64,000 bases of DNA from Pleomorphovibrio marinus (GTDB taxonomy: Bacteria; Bacteroidota; Bacteroidia; Cytophagales; Cyclobacteriaceae): contig NZ_QCXY01000003.1 in assembly GCF_003347495.1 (NCBI RefSeq), positions 372,001-436,000 on the forward strand, read 5' to 3'. This document shows positions 36,692-46,486 of the stretch, in pieces. The notes below the pieces were generated by a model that was given only the letters and a program-made list of their open reading frames with translations, was not told the origin of the DNA and searched no databases. The position numbers and the translations under genes are program-made. How positions within the stretch are numbered: position 1 is the stretch's first letter; every line of letters begins with the position of its first letter.

Positions 36692-38005
36692 TTAGGGTTC
36701 TGGAGCTGGAAGTATCCAAGGATGGGATTTGAAGGGTCTCCATGGCTCATTGGCCAAGTCCACACCCGGGTCGATAAAAGGATGCAATGGCCTCCCGTTG
36801 AGACTTACCTTTACGTCCGCATATACCTCCTTTGCTGCATACTCGGTTTTCAGGTATTGTGCATATTGCCAAATCATATCCGGACGTGTTGGCAAAACAA
36901 GAGCCTGCTTTCCACTTAGGTCCATACTTGGCAGATGGGAGGAACGGTTTCCCTCCCCATCCACCAAGGTAAACCTTGCCGTTCCATATTTGCTTCTCAA
37001 CATCATCCGCCAGGACATCCTATGCCCCTCTTCCGTCCAGTTCACGTCTCCCGTATATGCCCAATGCCTTATGGGGAGTATGAGCATAAACAAGAAGAAA
37101 ACACACCAGCAGAACATAATTCCCTTTTTCTGGAAAGAGGTATAGAAATAGGCTTCCGGCGGTTCAGGAGCAATATCCCTGGCAAAAAAGAACTTCCTGA
37201 CGCTTAAAGGCGGGAAGAACAAAACTGACATAAAAAGCATCAGATACGGAAATATCCCGATCTGAAAAACCAGGCTATTGAACAGGTGAAAGAACAAGGC
37301 TATTCCCAGCGCATATATCCGGGTGGGTCTGAACCAAATGGCCGGAATGATCAATGCGTCAAATACGATCCCCCCATAGGCCACCAGGTACTGAAACCAC
37401 TCCTTTGCCAATAATGGCCCCACCAGAAAGGTGTTTTCCTTAGCCCCAAACCAAATCGCAATGGGCTTTGCCGCCAACCAGTCGGATTGGACCTTGGCCA
37501 AGGCAGCATAGGTATACACCACCCAGAGCAGGAGCATAAAGACCGTTCTGGTCCAGTTTGGCACATAATAGGCTTTTGCTACCGAACCCCTCCTCACATC
37601 CATGGAAAAATAGCGATGGGCAGGCAGCATTGTTGCCAGGCCGGTCAATAAAACCAAGAGGTAATAGTGGTTGTTGTAGTTCGTTTTTTGCATCCAATAG
37701 GCCAGCGTCCACATTAGGAAGTAGCCCGTGATTGCCACCCTGTACTGCCAGCCCAGCATTACCAAGGCTCCCAGAACACCCATCAGGATATAATAATAGA
37801 CCATACCCTGTCCCGGAAGTGGTTGTAGCCATGGGAAAAAGGGGATAAAGGAAAAGGTGAAATCGGGGTCTATAAATGCCCTTTGCACCCAGCCAGTCAT
37901 CACTGCCCCCACCCCTTCCAGAAACAGTAGCAGACCAAAACCCACTCTAAAGATGGCCAGAGGGGCAATGTCTACAGGTTTAAAGAGCAAGTTATTTAGG
38001 GACAT
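36692..38005 (-). CDS. HTTM-domain membrane protein (vitamin K-dependent carboxylase-like)
   Basis: The ATG at 38005 gives 437 residues; the frame runs on to 38128, but that part is read from a terminator-like hairpin. The first 290 residues are the HTTM domain: four or more membrane spans with DIAPLAIFRVGFGLLLF, the KTNYNNHYYLLVLLTGLATMLPAH core and WTRTVFMLLLWVVYTYAALAK. A soluble domain follows after another span (about 325-345). The family shares a membrane fold with gamma-glutamyl carboxylase, but most bacterial members have no known reaction. It is a single-gene unit. Confidence 0.82.
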   Translation of the reverse strand: MSLNNLLFKPVDIAPLAIFRVGFGLLLFLEGVGAVMTGWVQRAFIDPDFTFSFIPFFPWLQPLPGQGMVYYYILMGVLGALVMLGWQYRVAITGYFLMWTLAYWMQKTNYNNHYYLLVLLTGLATMLPAHRYFSMDVRRGSVAKAYYVPNWTRTVFMLLLWVVYTYAALAKVQSDWLAAKPIAIWFGAKENTFLVGPLLAKEWFQYLVAYGGIVFDALIIPAIWFRPTRIYALGIALFFHLFNSLVFQIGIFPYLMLFMSVLFFPPLSVRKFFFARDIAPEPPEAYFYTSFQKKGIMFCWCVFFLFMLILPIRHWAYTGDVNWTEEGHRMSWRMMLRSKYGTARFTLVDGEGNRSSHLPSMDLSGKQALVLPTRPDMIWQYAQYLKTEYAAKEVYADVKVSLNGRPLHPFIDPGVDLANEPWRPFKSHPWILPAPEP

Positions 38006-38087
38006 GGGCGGCCAAAACAGTTGAAAGGGTAAAATTAGCAAACCCTGCAAAAGCACAGCATTGCCAAGCTGCTTTTTTTGGAAGGAA

Positions 38088-38138
38088 TCAAAAAAGAAAA
38101 AGACCCCCCAAAAGCGCCTTTTGCGCATTCGGGGAGTC
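38088..38138 (-). terminator. Terminator-like hairpin in the leader of the HTTM gene
   Basis: On the reverse strand GACTCCCC...GCGC pairs with GCGC...GGGGGGTC, followed by a T-rich run (TTTTTCTTTTTT), 80 bases before the chosen ATG. It lies upstream of, not after, a gene on that strand, so it could be an attenuator or the end of a short RNA. Confidence 0.6.
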
Positions 38139-38648
38139 TAACCCAACTAAACCATATTAAAAAATTTACCCTTTTAGATAAAAAAATCAACCAACCTAAC
38201 CTTTATGATTTTCAACCTTTATTTCCCTTTTTGAACTGTTCAAATGTACTTATAAGTCCCTTACGTCCAACAACAAAGTAAATCAAGTCCCACAATTCCG
38301 TAATGAAGTGTATTATGTTAATCGATTGCCCCTGTTTTTTACAATAAAAGTTGACTATCAAGGTCTTTACTACCTATGGGTTTGCCGAAAAACCCCTGAA
38401 GGCATATCTATTTATTGCATGTGGCGGGCCACAAGCTTTTTCCAAAGGAGGAGGTTCATCCAATGGTATTTAAATTTTTCGGCAAGGGTAGTTGTCAAAT
38501 AATAGAATTAGGCGTACATTTGCCATCCGAAAAGTCGGGAAGAAAGGTAAAGAAAAACCTGAAGTAAGGCAGAGAGGTCTTAGGGTTCCTTTTTGAAAAT
38601 TACGATGTAGAGGACAAGGTTCCTTTCAATAGGAATTAGAAACCATTA
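38139..38648. other. Gene-poor stretch between the HTTM gene and tRNA-Ser
   Basis: About 510 bases without a supported gene. Two forward frames (38078-38281 and 38308-38502) have no recognisable motif or start signal. Confidence 0.4.
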
Positions 38649-38733
38649 AGAGGAGTGGCAGAGTGGTCGATTGCGGCGGTCTTGAAAACCGTTGTACCGC
38701 GAGGTACCGGGGGTTCGAATCCCTCCTCCTCTG
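38649..38733 (+). tRNA. tRNA-Ser (anticodon TGA)
   Basis: A class II tRNA. The acceptor arms are AGAGGAG and CTCCTCT, the D arm begins GGCAGAGTGGTCGAT, and the anticodon stem GCGGT/ACCGT has loop CTTGAAA with anticodon TGA. The long variable arm is GTACCGCGAGGTACC, and the T arm is GGGGG TTCGAAT CCCTC. The 12-base 3' end (CTCCTCCTCTGC) recurs at 38850-38861. Confidence 0.95.
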
Positions 38734-38738
38734 CATTC

Positions 38739-38767
38739 AAAAGCCAGGCAAACTGCCTGGCTTTTTT
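38739..38767 (+). terminator. Terminator after tRNA-Ser
   Basis: AAAAGCCAGGCA and TGCCTGGCTTTTTT form a strong stem with a short loop, five bases after the tRNA. Confidence 0.88.
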
Positions 38768-38811
38768 CATTTCGAGTCGTCGGGACCTGCCCTACAGTCC
38801 GGCCCCTCGCT

Positions 38812-38837
38812 AAAAAGCTCCACCGGAGCTTTTTTTA
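38812..38837 (+). terminator. Second terminator-like hairpin downstream of tRNA-Ser
   Basis: AAAAAGCTCC, a three-base loop and GGAGCTTTTTT. No gene lies between it and the first terminator. Confidence 0.55.
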
Positions 38838-38849
38838 ACGCTCGGTCCT

Positions 38850-38861
38850 CTCCTCCTCTGC
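38850..38861 (+). repeat. Duplicate of the tRNA-Ser 3' end
   Basis: CTCCTCCTCTGC is identical to the last acceptor bases of tRNA-Ser (38723-38734). It resembles an attachment-site remnant left by an integrative element, or a fragment of a lost second tRNA-Ser. No integrase gene is in the window. Confidence 0.45.
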
Positions 38862-38994
38862 TAAATAAAACCATACCCAATTGTAATTCATTTGGTTATG
38901 GTTTTTAAAAAAAGGGGGGCTATTTGGGGGGCTGTTTTGAGTTGATTTTGACTCTTCCAGAACTGTCAACTTCCAGGATCCCTTCCAGCCCAGG

Positions 38995-39231
38995 TCACAT
39001 TTTTAATTCAATCCATTTTATGCTAATGGTAATGCCCTCAATGCTGAGCCACCTTTCCATGTCCCATTTGGCGAGTTTGGACAGCCTGAAATCGGCCTTG
39101 GCAAGGATCCCCATGGCATTGTCCACGGTAATGTTGGCGACGGCGGCGATCAGGTGGTAAACTCTCATGGCGGACTTCCCCTGGTTGTAACGCATCTCTG
39201 TGGGTTCGGATAATTGATTGAAACGTTTCAT
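38995..39231 (-). CDS. Possible 78-residue protein starting at a repeat end
   Basis: The frame starts at the ATG that closes an inverted copy of the dispersed repeat (39229-39365), the same position as in the Uma2 gene. The product (MKRFNQLSEPTEMRYNQGK, later AVANITVDNAMGILAKADF and KWDMERWLSIEG) has balanced composition but no domain I recognise. It may be a real small protein or a fragment. Confidence 0.35.
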   Translation of the reverse strand: MKRFNQLSEPTEMRYNQGKSAMRVYHLIAAVANITVDNAMGILAKADFRLSKLAKWDMERWLSIEGITISIKWIELKM

Positions 39232-39365
39232 CTGTTTATAATTTCTTTTCAGCGGTCACATAGCCTGCCCCGAACTTGTTTCGGGGGAATCTCGCAGTGA
39301 TATTCATACCGGTGTGTGACATTTTCGTCATGCCCTGACTGCCGTCAGGACAGGCTCGATTTCAT
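39229..39365 (-). repeat. Dispersed modular repeat, inverted copy
   Basis: On the reverse strand it runs from ATGAAATCGAGCCTGTCC to AATTATAAACAG, directly before the ATG of the small frame at 39231. Both family hairpins are present: CCTGTCCTGACGGCAGTCAGGG and CCCCCGAAACAAGTTCGGGG. Confidence 0.85.
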
Positions 39366-39807
39366 GATGTGCTTACCGACTTTAAATCTCCTGGTGCTGG
39401 AGGGCTAAATGAATGATAAGCCCATCCCATGGGGAGTTTTTCACTTAGCACAAGGAGGAACGGAATAAAACATCTCAGTCATTCACCTCCTATTATGCCG
39501 TAGTTCCTTGGCACATTTCAGACAGACAATCCGGATGCATGTGAAAAAATAGCCCATAACTTTGGTGAGTCATTGGTTTGGCTGGTTTTATTCTTGTTTC
39601 AATTCATAGTTAGTTTTAAGTATTGTCTCTAGTCTTTTATAATTGACCTAGTTGAATCAAAATTATTTAAAAAGCAAAACCCCATTGGATGCTAAGGGGG
39701 TTTTTAGGTGGAGATAAAACTACCTTTCTCAGTTCTTCTACCTTATCTAATAGCTTTGGCCAAACCTTCACCCTCTCACTCATCGGCCCCGATACCACCC
39801 CCGCTGG
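39366..39807. other. Gene-poor stretch with one terminator-like hairpin
   Basis: No supported frame. A hairpin at 39676-39705 (AAAACCCC ... GGGGGTTTTT) looks like an intrinsic terminator but has no adjoining gene, suggesting that a gene has been lost here. Confidence 0.4.
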
Positions 39808-39994
39808 GTACTGGTAGGTTTGGAATTCCGTATAGTTTTCAAATACCCTGATCGTGGACTTAAATCAAATCGGGAATATCCCTGGTGTGGACGGCATTGA
39901 AGATAGAACCGAATATCTGCATCGGCTTCAGAGGTTTTTCTACAGGCTCTCCGAACTCACTTAGGCTTTGTAAGGGTCACTTTCCAATATCCCC
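39808..39994. repeat. Direct repeat, left copy (3' flank of the AlbA_2 gene)
   Basis: From GTACTGGTAGGTTTGG to CCAATATCCCC this is highly similar to 41729-41947. Its right part encodes the last dozen residues of the AlbA_2 protein. Another fragment of the unit (GTGGACGGAATTAAAGATAA) appears at 54381. Confidence 0.8.
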
Positions 39995-41504
39995 GTGTCC
40001 CTCCTACTCTCTCCAACACACCTTTTTCTTTAAGGGTATTTACCTGCTCTTTGGCGGTATAGTAGTTTATCTCCAACTGTTCGGAAATTGTCTTTACTGA
40101 GACTTTTGGATCTTTTGCAATCAGTTGAACGATTTCTTTTTGCTTCTCCGGAAGACCGATCGTGACTAGTTCATCCTCGGATTGGGGGGGGATTAGGGGG
40201 GGTATATAGGGGGGTATTTGGGGGGGTATCTCCTCCTTTTCAATCTTTTCCAAAAACCAAGGGTGAACGGGAACATTTACCTGAAAGAAACTTCTTTCCT
40301 TATTTGTAATGAATTCTGGCATAGGAGAGCCATTGGCTTTCATCACCTTTCGAATGGTGGGAATTCCTGTTGCCTTGCCTTCTGTTAAATCCAGTTCTTT
40401 CAGGAAATCCCCTAAGCGTCTGTTTCGGTATCTTCGTGGAAAAACGCTCCCTTTTTGAAATTCAGTCAACTTTATGCTCCTGTCTGGTCCTCCATAGTTG
40501 ATCACCATCACCTTGTCAGGATAAATGCGGATTTCCACAGGTTCCCGGGTTTGATATTCTCTATGATAAAGCGAATTGGCCACGATTTCCTCAAACGCCT
40601 CATATGGGTAGTTCCAAACGCGCACCGATTCCGATTGCCCCCTAATTTTGCGGGTCATTTGTTTCAGCACATTAATCCTGAGGTAATCCATGGTACGTTT
40701 GATCATGTAATCCACCGGGCCGGAAATATAAGGTGCCTCGAAAAACTCCGGATCGACTTCGCCCTTGGGAAAATGTACGATTTCCACCCTAGAATAAGGA
40801 AAGTACTTCTCAGGGTTTTCGGTAAACATCATCAAAGCCACATTCCTGGGATGCCGTCTTTCGGTAGGCCCGTAAAGCAATTGCATCTGGGAAAGCAGTT
40901 GTTCCTTGGATTGCGTTTCAATCGATTCCAACAGCTTGCTTTCCACCTTTCTCAGGTAATCCCGCACCAAGCTCAGGGAGATTTCATCAAAGCTAAACAG
41001 CATATTGGGTCGATCGTCAAAGGGCGTCTTTCCACTTAGGGAAATCAGTTCTTCCCTTTGACTGTTGTTTACCCTGACCGAGTTGGACCCATAGCGGATG
41101 TAGTAGTAATACCTTTTCTCCTTAGCCTTGATTTCATTTGGTACTTCGTAAGGTCTATTGTCTCCCGCAAAGGCCCAGATGACCAAAATCATCTTGCCCT
41201 GAACTTCTTCCACGCTGATTTTGGGATGGTAGGCAGGATTGATCAGGTTGTTCATCTGAATCATATCCCTTTGAATGCCATCGAGCTTTTCTTCATTCAA
41301 ACCGGTCGGAGGCAAAATAGGTCTGCCATTCTCTTCTTCAATTCCAACAATGATGTAGCCACCTCCGATATCGTCGAAGTCATTGGCAAAAGCACAGATG
41401 GATCGGTAGATGGGACCAGGGTTCCAGCCTTTCTTATACTCGATCCGTTCGGATTCCACCGCACGCCCATTGATCAGATCCACTATGTTAATTGGTAATG
41501 CCAT
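39957..41504 (-). CDS. AlbA_2/Schlafen-like ATP-binding transcriptional regulator
   Basis: The 515-residue protein opens with an AlbA_2 domain (ESERIEYKKGW, then SICAFANDFDDIGGGYIIVGI), has a middle region ending in a HATPase_c_4-type segment (FEEIVANSLYHREYQTREPVEI and GKATGIPTIRKVM), and closes with a winged helix (VKTISEQLEINYYTAKEQVNTL). A proline-rich linker (about 425-442, four IPP-type units) is encoded by four G tracts of 6-8 bases. Many Bacteroidota carry several paralogues with unclear roles in regulation or defence. A remnant of a second copy lies at 51163-51350, and direct repeats flank this gene. Confidence 0.85.
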   Translation of the reverse strand: MALPINIVDLINGRAVESERIEYKKGWNPGPIYRSICAFANDFDDIGGGYIIVGIEEENGRPILPPTGLNEEKLDGIQRDMIQMNNLINPAYHPKISVEEVQGKMILVIWAFAGDNRPYEVPNEIKAKEKRYYYYIRYGSNSVRVNNSQREELISLSGKTPFDDRPNMLFSFDEISLSLVRDYLRKVESKLLESIETQSKEQLLSQMQLLYGPTERRHPRNVALMMFTENPEKYFPYSRVEIVHFPKGEVDPEFFEAPYISGPVDYMIKRTMDYLRINVLKQMTRKIRGQSESVRVWNYPYEAFEEIVANSLYHREYQTREPVEIRIYPDKVMVINYGGPDRSIKLTEFQKGSVFPRRYRNRRLGDFLKELDLTEGKATGIPTIRKVMKANGSPMPEFITNKERSFFQVNVPVHPWFLEKIEKEEIPPQIPPYIPPLIPPQSEDELVTIGLPEKQKEIVQLIAKDPKVSVKTISEQLEINYYTAKEQVNTLKEKGVLERVGGTRGYWKVTLTKPK

Positions 41505-41728
41505 ATCTATTTTCTATTGAAACAAGACCCTTTCGTTTTGGAGTACATCCTGCTGTATTTCTATACTTAGGTTTTGATTACTCCCATTTTTAAAAATAAG
41601 CTTTTTGTGGAATTAATATTCCAGCATATTTCCATAATAGGCATTTCCTTCATATCCTAAGGAGGTAAAATTAAAGATTTAAATCGATTCTTTTAAACCT
41701 CACCGTCTCCGAGACCTCGCCAGGTTGC

Positions 41729-41947
41729 GTACTGGTAGGTTTGGAATTCCGCATTGTTTCCAAATATCCTGGTAGTGGACTTAAATCAAATCGGGAATAT
41801 CCACGGTGTGGACGGCATTGAAGATAAAACCGAATATCTGCATCGACTCCAGAGGTCTTTCTACAGGCTCTCCGAACTTCTCTCCGAACTTTTTAAATTT
41901 TCTCCGAACTCACTTAGGCTTTGTAAGGGTCACTTTCCAATATCCCC
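41729..41947. repeat. Direct repeat, right copy (5' flank of the AlbA_2 gene)
   Basis: Homologous to 39808-39994 but about 32 bases longer because TCTCCGAACT occurs three times. Its right end reads, on the reverse strand, as the last codons of an AlbA_2-type gene (YWKVTLTKPK then stop). It is therefore the 3' tail of a lost upstream copy. Confidence 0.75.
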
Positions 41948-42176
41948 CTTAAAGGGGATTGACATTTAAAGAATTTTTTCTCATCACTCCAAGTCAAATA
42001 TCCCCCAAAAAGGGGATTTACATCGAAAGAATTATTATATAAATTTATAATAGTGTCTGTCTGTTAATTTATTACGAGGATTAATTACCTCTACGGAGTC
42101 CTTTTGGCCATTGGAATTGACTGTGCTATTTGACCATAAACCAACTGGTTCCACATCACTTTTGTGGATTTTCTTG

Positions 42177-42475
42177 ACTATTCTTTGAAGGGTGCAAAAA
42201 TAAGTTCATTTCTACCCTACCATTCGTTTGTACCTCCTTGGATGTTTTCAAAGAATACAATGATGATTATGTGGTCCTATCTTATGAGGAGAATGACGTC
42301 ATGAGTAAACTTATTTTCAATTATGGAAATTTTTGGTTCCTTATTCAGGAAAAAATCTACAGCAATTGATCACGTACGATCGGTTAATTTCCCAAAGCGA
42401 CAAAAAAGAAATTAAACGGTGGAGTCCAGAACCCACTCGAAAAAACGGGGCGTATTCCGAAAAGCCTAACGAGTA
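42177..42475 (+). pseudogene. Remnant of an unidentified protein gene
   Basis: From 42177 an ATG-less frame reads FFEGCKNKFISTLPFVCTSL and VFKEYNDDYVVLSYEENDV to a stop at 42370. A shifted frame then gives QLITYDRLISQSDKKEIKRW up to TAG 42475. The composition is protein-like, yet there is no start and one frameshift is needed. I do not recognise the family. Confidence 0.35.
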
Positions 42476-42498
42476 GGAAAATTTCAATAATATGCGAT

Positions 42499-43620
42499 AT
42501 GAAAAATTATTGTTTTATCAAACTGAAAGCCTGCATGATGTTGCTTGCGGCCGCGGGTGTCATGTATTCATGTAGTCTGGAAACTGATGATTTTCCTGAC
42601 ACAGATTTGCAATTCGCACAATTGCGGATAGCTCAGGATGTGGCCGGATCCTGTGACGGTGATTGTATCGAACCGGGAACTGAAATTTACTATCCTTTTT
42701 CCGACATGGCTACGGGAAGTGCTGGCCCAAACACAAAATCAGTAAGCTATACTGCTTACAACACTGAAACAGATTTTGTAGTGGAAGTGACGTATGTCAC
42801 TTCCGGACGATCAAACGCAGAAGCCACCATTAGCATTGATATTGATGGCGATGAAGTGGAATACACAGGCGTGATCTCAGGCAGCAAGGTCAGCCATACG
42901 GTGCCACTTGCTGAGGACTGGGCCGGATGCGATGAGGTTGCGTTTAGCATTTTACAGGAGGGATTAGGCCAGCCAATCACATTTAGCGAAAGGTATGCCT
43001 TAATTCCTGTTTGCTTAGGGCTAGGTTTTGAGGATGTAACGAGTATTACGGGTAAAACATGGATGGACCGTAACCTGGGTGCAAGCAGGGTAGCAGAGTC
43101 CAGTACAGACTCAGAAGCTTACGGCGACCTCTATCAATGGGGTAGAGCTGCTGATGGTCACCAGACTATACACCGCTTTGATGGGGATGGGAAAACCACC
43201 TCCGGCACAACGACTACTTTAAGCAGCACCGACCAGCCTGGCCATGGTGATTTTATAATAGGAAGTACGGATTGGCGCGCCACCCAAAACGACAACTTAT
43301 GGCAGGGCGTAGATGGAGTCAACAATCCGTGCCCAAGTGGTTATCGCCTGCCAACACAGGCAGAATGGGGTGAAGAAAGAGCAACCTGGAGCAGCAACAA
43401 TGCAGCAGGTGCTTTTGAATCACCGCTGAAATTGACCGTGGCTGGCGTCCGCACTAGCTCTGGTTTGTTCCAAGAAGGTGGTAACATCGGGTACTATTGG
43501 AGCAGTACGGTTTTTGGCGCCGGTAACTTATTGCGCGATATGCGCATCCTTAGCAGCAGTGCCACCGAGGGGTTTAACTTCCCAGCGAGCGGACTTTCTG
43601 TGCGTTGCATAAAGGATTGA
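42499..43620 (+). CDS. FISUMP-domain lipoprotein
   Basis: The 373-residue protein has a lipoprotein signal (lipobox VMYSC, cysteine near residue 25). After an immunoglobulin-like region of about 150 residues it carries the FISUMP domain: TGKTWMDRNLGASRVAES, YGDLYQWGRAADGHQT, NPCPSGYRLPTQAEWGEE and YYWSSTVF, ending GLSVRCIKD. This domain is distantly related to C-type-lectin or formylglycine-enzyme folds and is common on the surface of Fibrobacteres and Bacteroidota. The function is unknown; an outer-membrane lipoprotein is inferred. Confidence 0.88.
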   Translation: MKNYCFIKLKACMMLLAAAGVMYSCSLETDDFPDTDLQFAQLRIAQDVAGSCDGDCIEPGTEIYYPFSDMATGSAGPNTKSVSYTAYNTETDFVVEVTYVTSGRSNAEATISIDIDGDEVEYTGVISGSKVSHTVPLAEDWAGCDEVAFSILQEGLGQPITFSERYALIPVCLGLGFEDVTSITGKTWMDRNLGASRVAESSTDSEAYGDLYQWGRAADGHQTIHRFDGDGKTTSGTTTTLSSTDQPGHGDFIIGSTDWRATQNDNLWQGVDGVNNPCPSGYRLPTQAEWGEERATWSSNNAAGAFESPLKLTVAGVRTSSGLFQEGGNIGYYWSSTVFGAGNLLRDMRILSSSATEGFNFPASGLSVRCIKD

Positions 43621-43634
43621 TAATGAGTTGAAAA

Positions 43635-43690
43635 TGGAAAGTTTATAAAGTTAAAAAGTTGAAAATTTTTTTTACTTTATAAACTTTCCA
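43635..43690. repeat. Perfect 17-bp inverted repeat beside the four-helix-bundle remnant
   Basis: TGGAAAGTTTATAAAGT (43635-43651) and its exact complement (43674-43690) enclose a 22-base loop, 18 bases before the ATG of the broken gene. A related sequence, GCTTTATAAAATTT, follows at the 3' end of that gene. Confidence 0.8.
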
Positions 43691-43708
43691 CATTAAAAAC
43701 TAAACAAT

Positions 43709-44051
43709 ATGCTGATAAAACGTTTTCAGGATATTATTGCTTGGAAAAAAGCAAAATTACCTACCATTCAGATATATGAATTATTTGAAGAAAGTATGGA
43801 TTTTGGATTCAAAGACCAACTGCAAAGGGTTTCAGTATCTTAAGTGAATAATCTTGCTGAAAGTTTGAAGGTAAAGGGAATAAGGAATTCTCTTATTTTC
43901 TTTTTATTGCTAAAGGTTCAAGTGGCGAGGTTCGCTCTTTGGTATTTTAGCCTTAGCGCTGAATAAAATATCAGAAAAGGAATTCGAAAAACATTTTCGA
44001 TTTTCAGAAGAAATTTTCAAAATTCCCTTAGGCCTAATCAAAGCTTTATAA
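43709..44051 (+). pseudogene. Broken four-helix-bundle (S23, 23S rRNA-intervening-sequence type) protein gene
   Basis: The start matches the S23 family: FQDIIAWKKAKLPTIQIYEL, then GFKDQLQRVSVS, where a TAA stop occurs at the usual place of 'SIxSNIAE'. The rest continues in shifted frames (NLAESLKVKGNKEFSYFLFI, AKGSSGEVRSL, and EFEKHFRFSEEIFKIPLGLI) to TAA at 44051. At least two frameshifts or stops make it inactive. The family is known from open frames inside 23S rRNA intervening sequences and also from free-standing copies, as here. A perfect palindrome precedes it. Confidence 0.8.
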
Positions 44052-44063
44052 AATTTAAAATTT

Positions 44064-45473
<1,410 letters not shown>

Positions 45474-45812
45474 AAAAAAATAACCAACGAAAGGCTAACA
45501 GCACCTACAAGAAATTGACGAGATAGTGCTTTGTATGACAGTTTTGTGGTTAAACAAACTTTCGTTCTTCATATCAATCCCATATAACATTTAACTGATC
45601 GCCAACGAAAGACTTTCCCTCCAGAAAAATTTCCTTTTGGGCATTAAGCAAGGTCGAAAGCTGAACACCCTGATTTGTTCTATTTTTGGGTTGCAGTCTA
45701 ATCATAATGTATTTAAAAAAGTACACCGAAATACCAACATTGACTAAGAGCAATCATGCAAAAAATGCTAAATTGAAAAAAGAATACATTTAGTCATTTA
45801 AACGGACATACA
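45474..45812. other. Intergenic stretch, with one possible small frame
   Basis: A reverse-strand frame of 43 codons (45574-45705, MIRLQPKNRTNQGVQLSTLL) looks protein-like but cannot be assigned and may be a fragment. No terminator was seen after the thioredoxin-like gene. Confidence 0.35.
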
Positions 45813-46430
45813 ATGGGTAAAAATCCTAAGAGAAATAGAGAAACGTTGGAAAGTACCCAGGAAATGTCAAAATGCATTTTAAAGAACAAGCAATTTAACT
45901 CGGAGGAAGCAGAGGAAATCATTCAAGCCATAAGGATTGAAAATCACCCCAAAGGGAGCATCTTGCTTAAGGAAGGTGAGGTGGCAAAAGATTGTTATTT
46001 ATTAATGAAAGGATGCGTAAGGCAATATTTTTTGGTTGATGGAGTTGAGAAAACCACATTTTTCTTTGTAGAAGAGCAAGGCTTCTCATCCTTCAAGAGT
46101 GCAGCGAAAGGCATTCCTTCTGACCATTTTTTGGAGTGCATAGAAGACTGTACTTTAGCTGTTTTGTCAGTGCAAAAGGAGTTGGAACTTTATCAAAAAT
46201 ATCCAAATTTTGAATCTTTAAGTCGTTCAGGGTTGGAAGATCAATTGGGCGATTATCAAGAAATGCTGGCGAAATTTATCACATCAAAACCTGAAGACCG
46301 GTATTTGGATTTACTTGAAAACAGACCGGAATTAATCAACAGAATACCTCAATACCAACTGGCCAGTTACCTGGGAGTCAGTCCCGAAACCTTAAGCAGA
46401 ATCCGAAAACGTATATTTTTAAAAAAGTGA
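45813..46430 (+). CDS. Crp/Fnr family transcriptional regulator
   Basis: The 205-residue protein has a cyclic-nucleotide-binding-like domain (about 30-125, HPKGSILLKEGEVAKDCYLL) and a C-terminal helix-turn-helix (YQLASYLGVSPETLSRIRKR). The recognition helix carries E192, S195 and R196, the ExxSR pattern that FNR proteins use to read TTGAT half-sites. It lacks FNR's N-terminal cysteine cluster. It is followed by a TonB receptor and an alcohol-dehydrogenase-like gene, and an FNR-type box lies in between (46450-46463), which makes them probable targets. Confidence 0.9.
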   Translation: MGKNPKRNRETLESTQEMSKCILKNKQFNSEEAEEIIQAIRIENHPKGSILLKEGEVAKDCYLLMKGCVRQYFLVDGVEKTTFFFVEEQGFSSFKSAAKGIPSDHFLECIEDCTLAVLSVQKELELYQKYPNFESLSRSGLEDQLGDYQEMLAKFITSKPEDRYLDLLENRPELINRIPQYQLASYLGVSPETLSRIRKRIFLKK

Positions 46431-46449
46431 TTCACTCTTTCTTTCTTTC

Positions 46450-46463
46450 TTGACAAACGTCAA
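46450..46463. promoter_or_regulatory. FNR-type box upstream of the TonB receptor gene
   Basis: TTGACAAACGTCAA is a perfect dyad of the FNR form (TTGAT-N4-ATCAA, here with C/G at the inner position). It is centred about 43 bases before the expected start near 46500, the usual place for an activator. Confidence 0.45.
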
Positions 46464-46486
46464 TGAAAGTCAACACCCTTCTAATA

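Noticed and set aside
38308-38502. Forward frame of 64 codons before tRNA-Ser
   Set aside because: Composition and context give no support for a gene.
40455-41498. Forward frames of 194 and 146 codons
   Set aside because: They mirror the AlbA_2 gene on the other strand and lack any domain.
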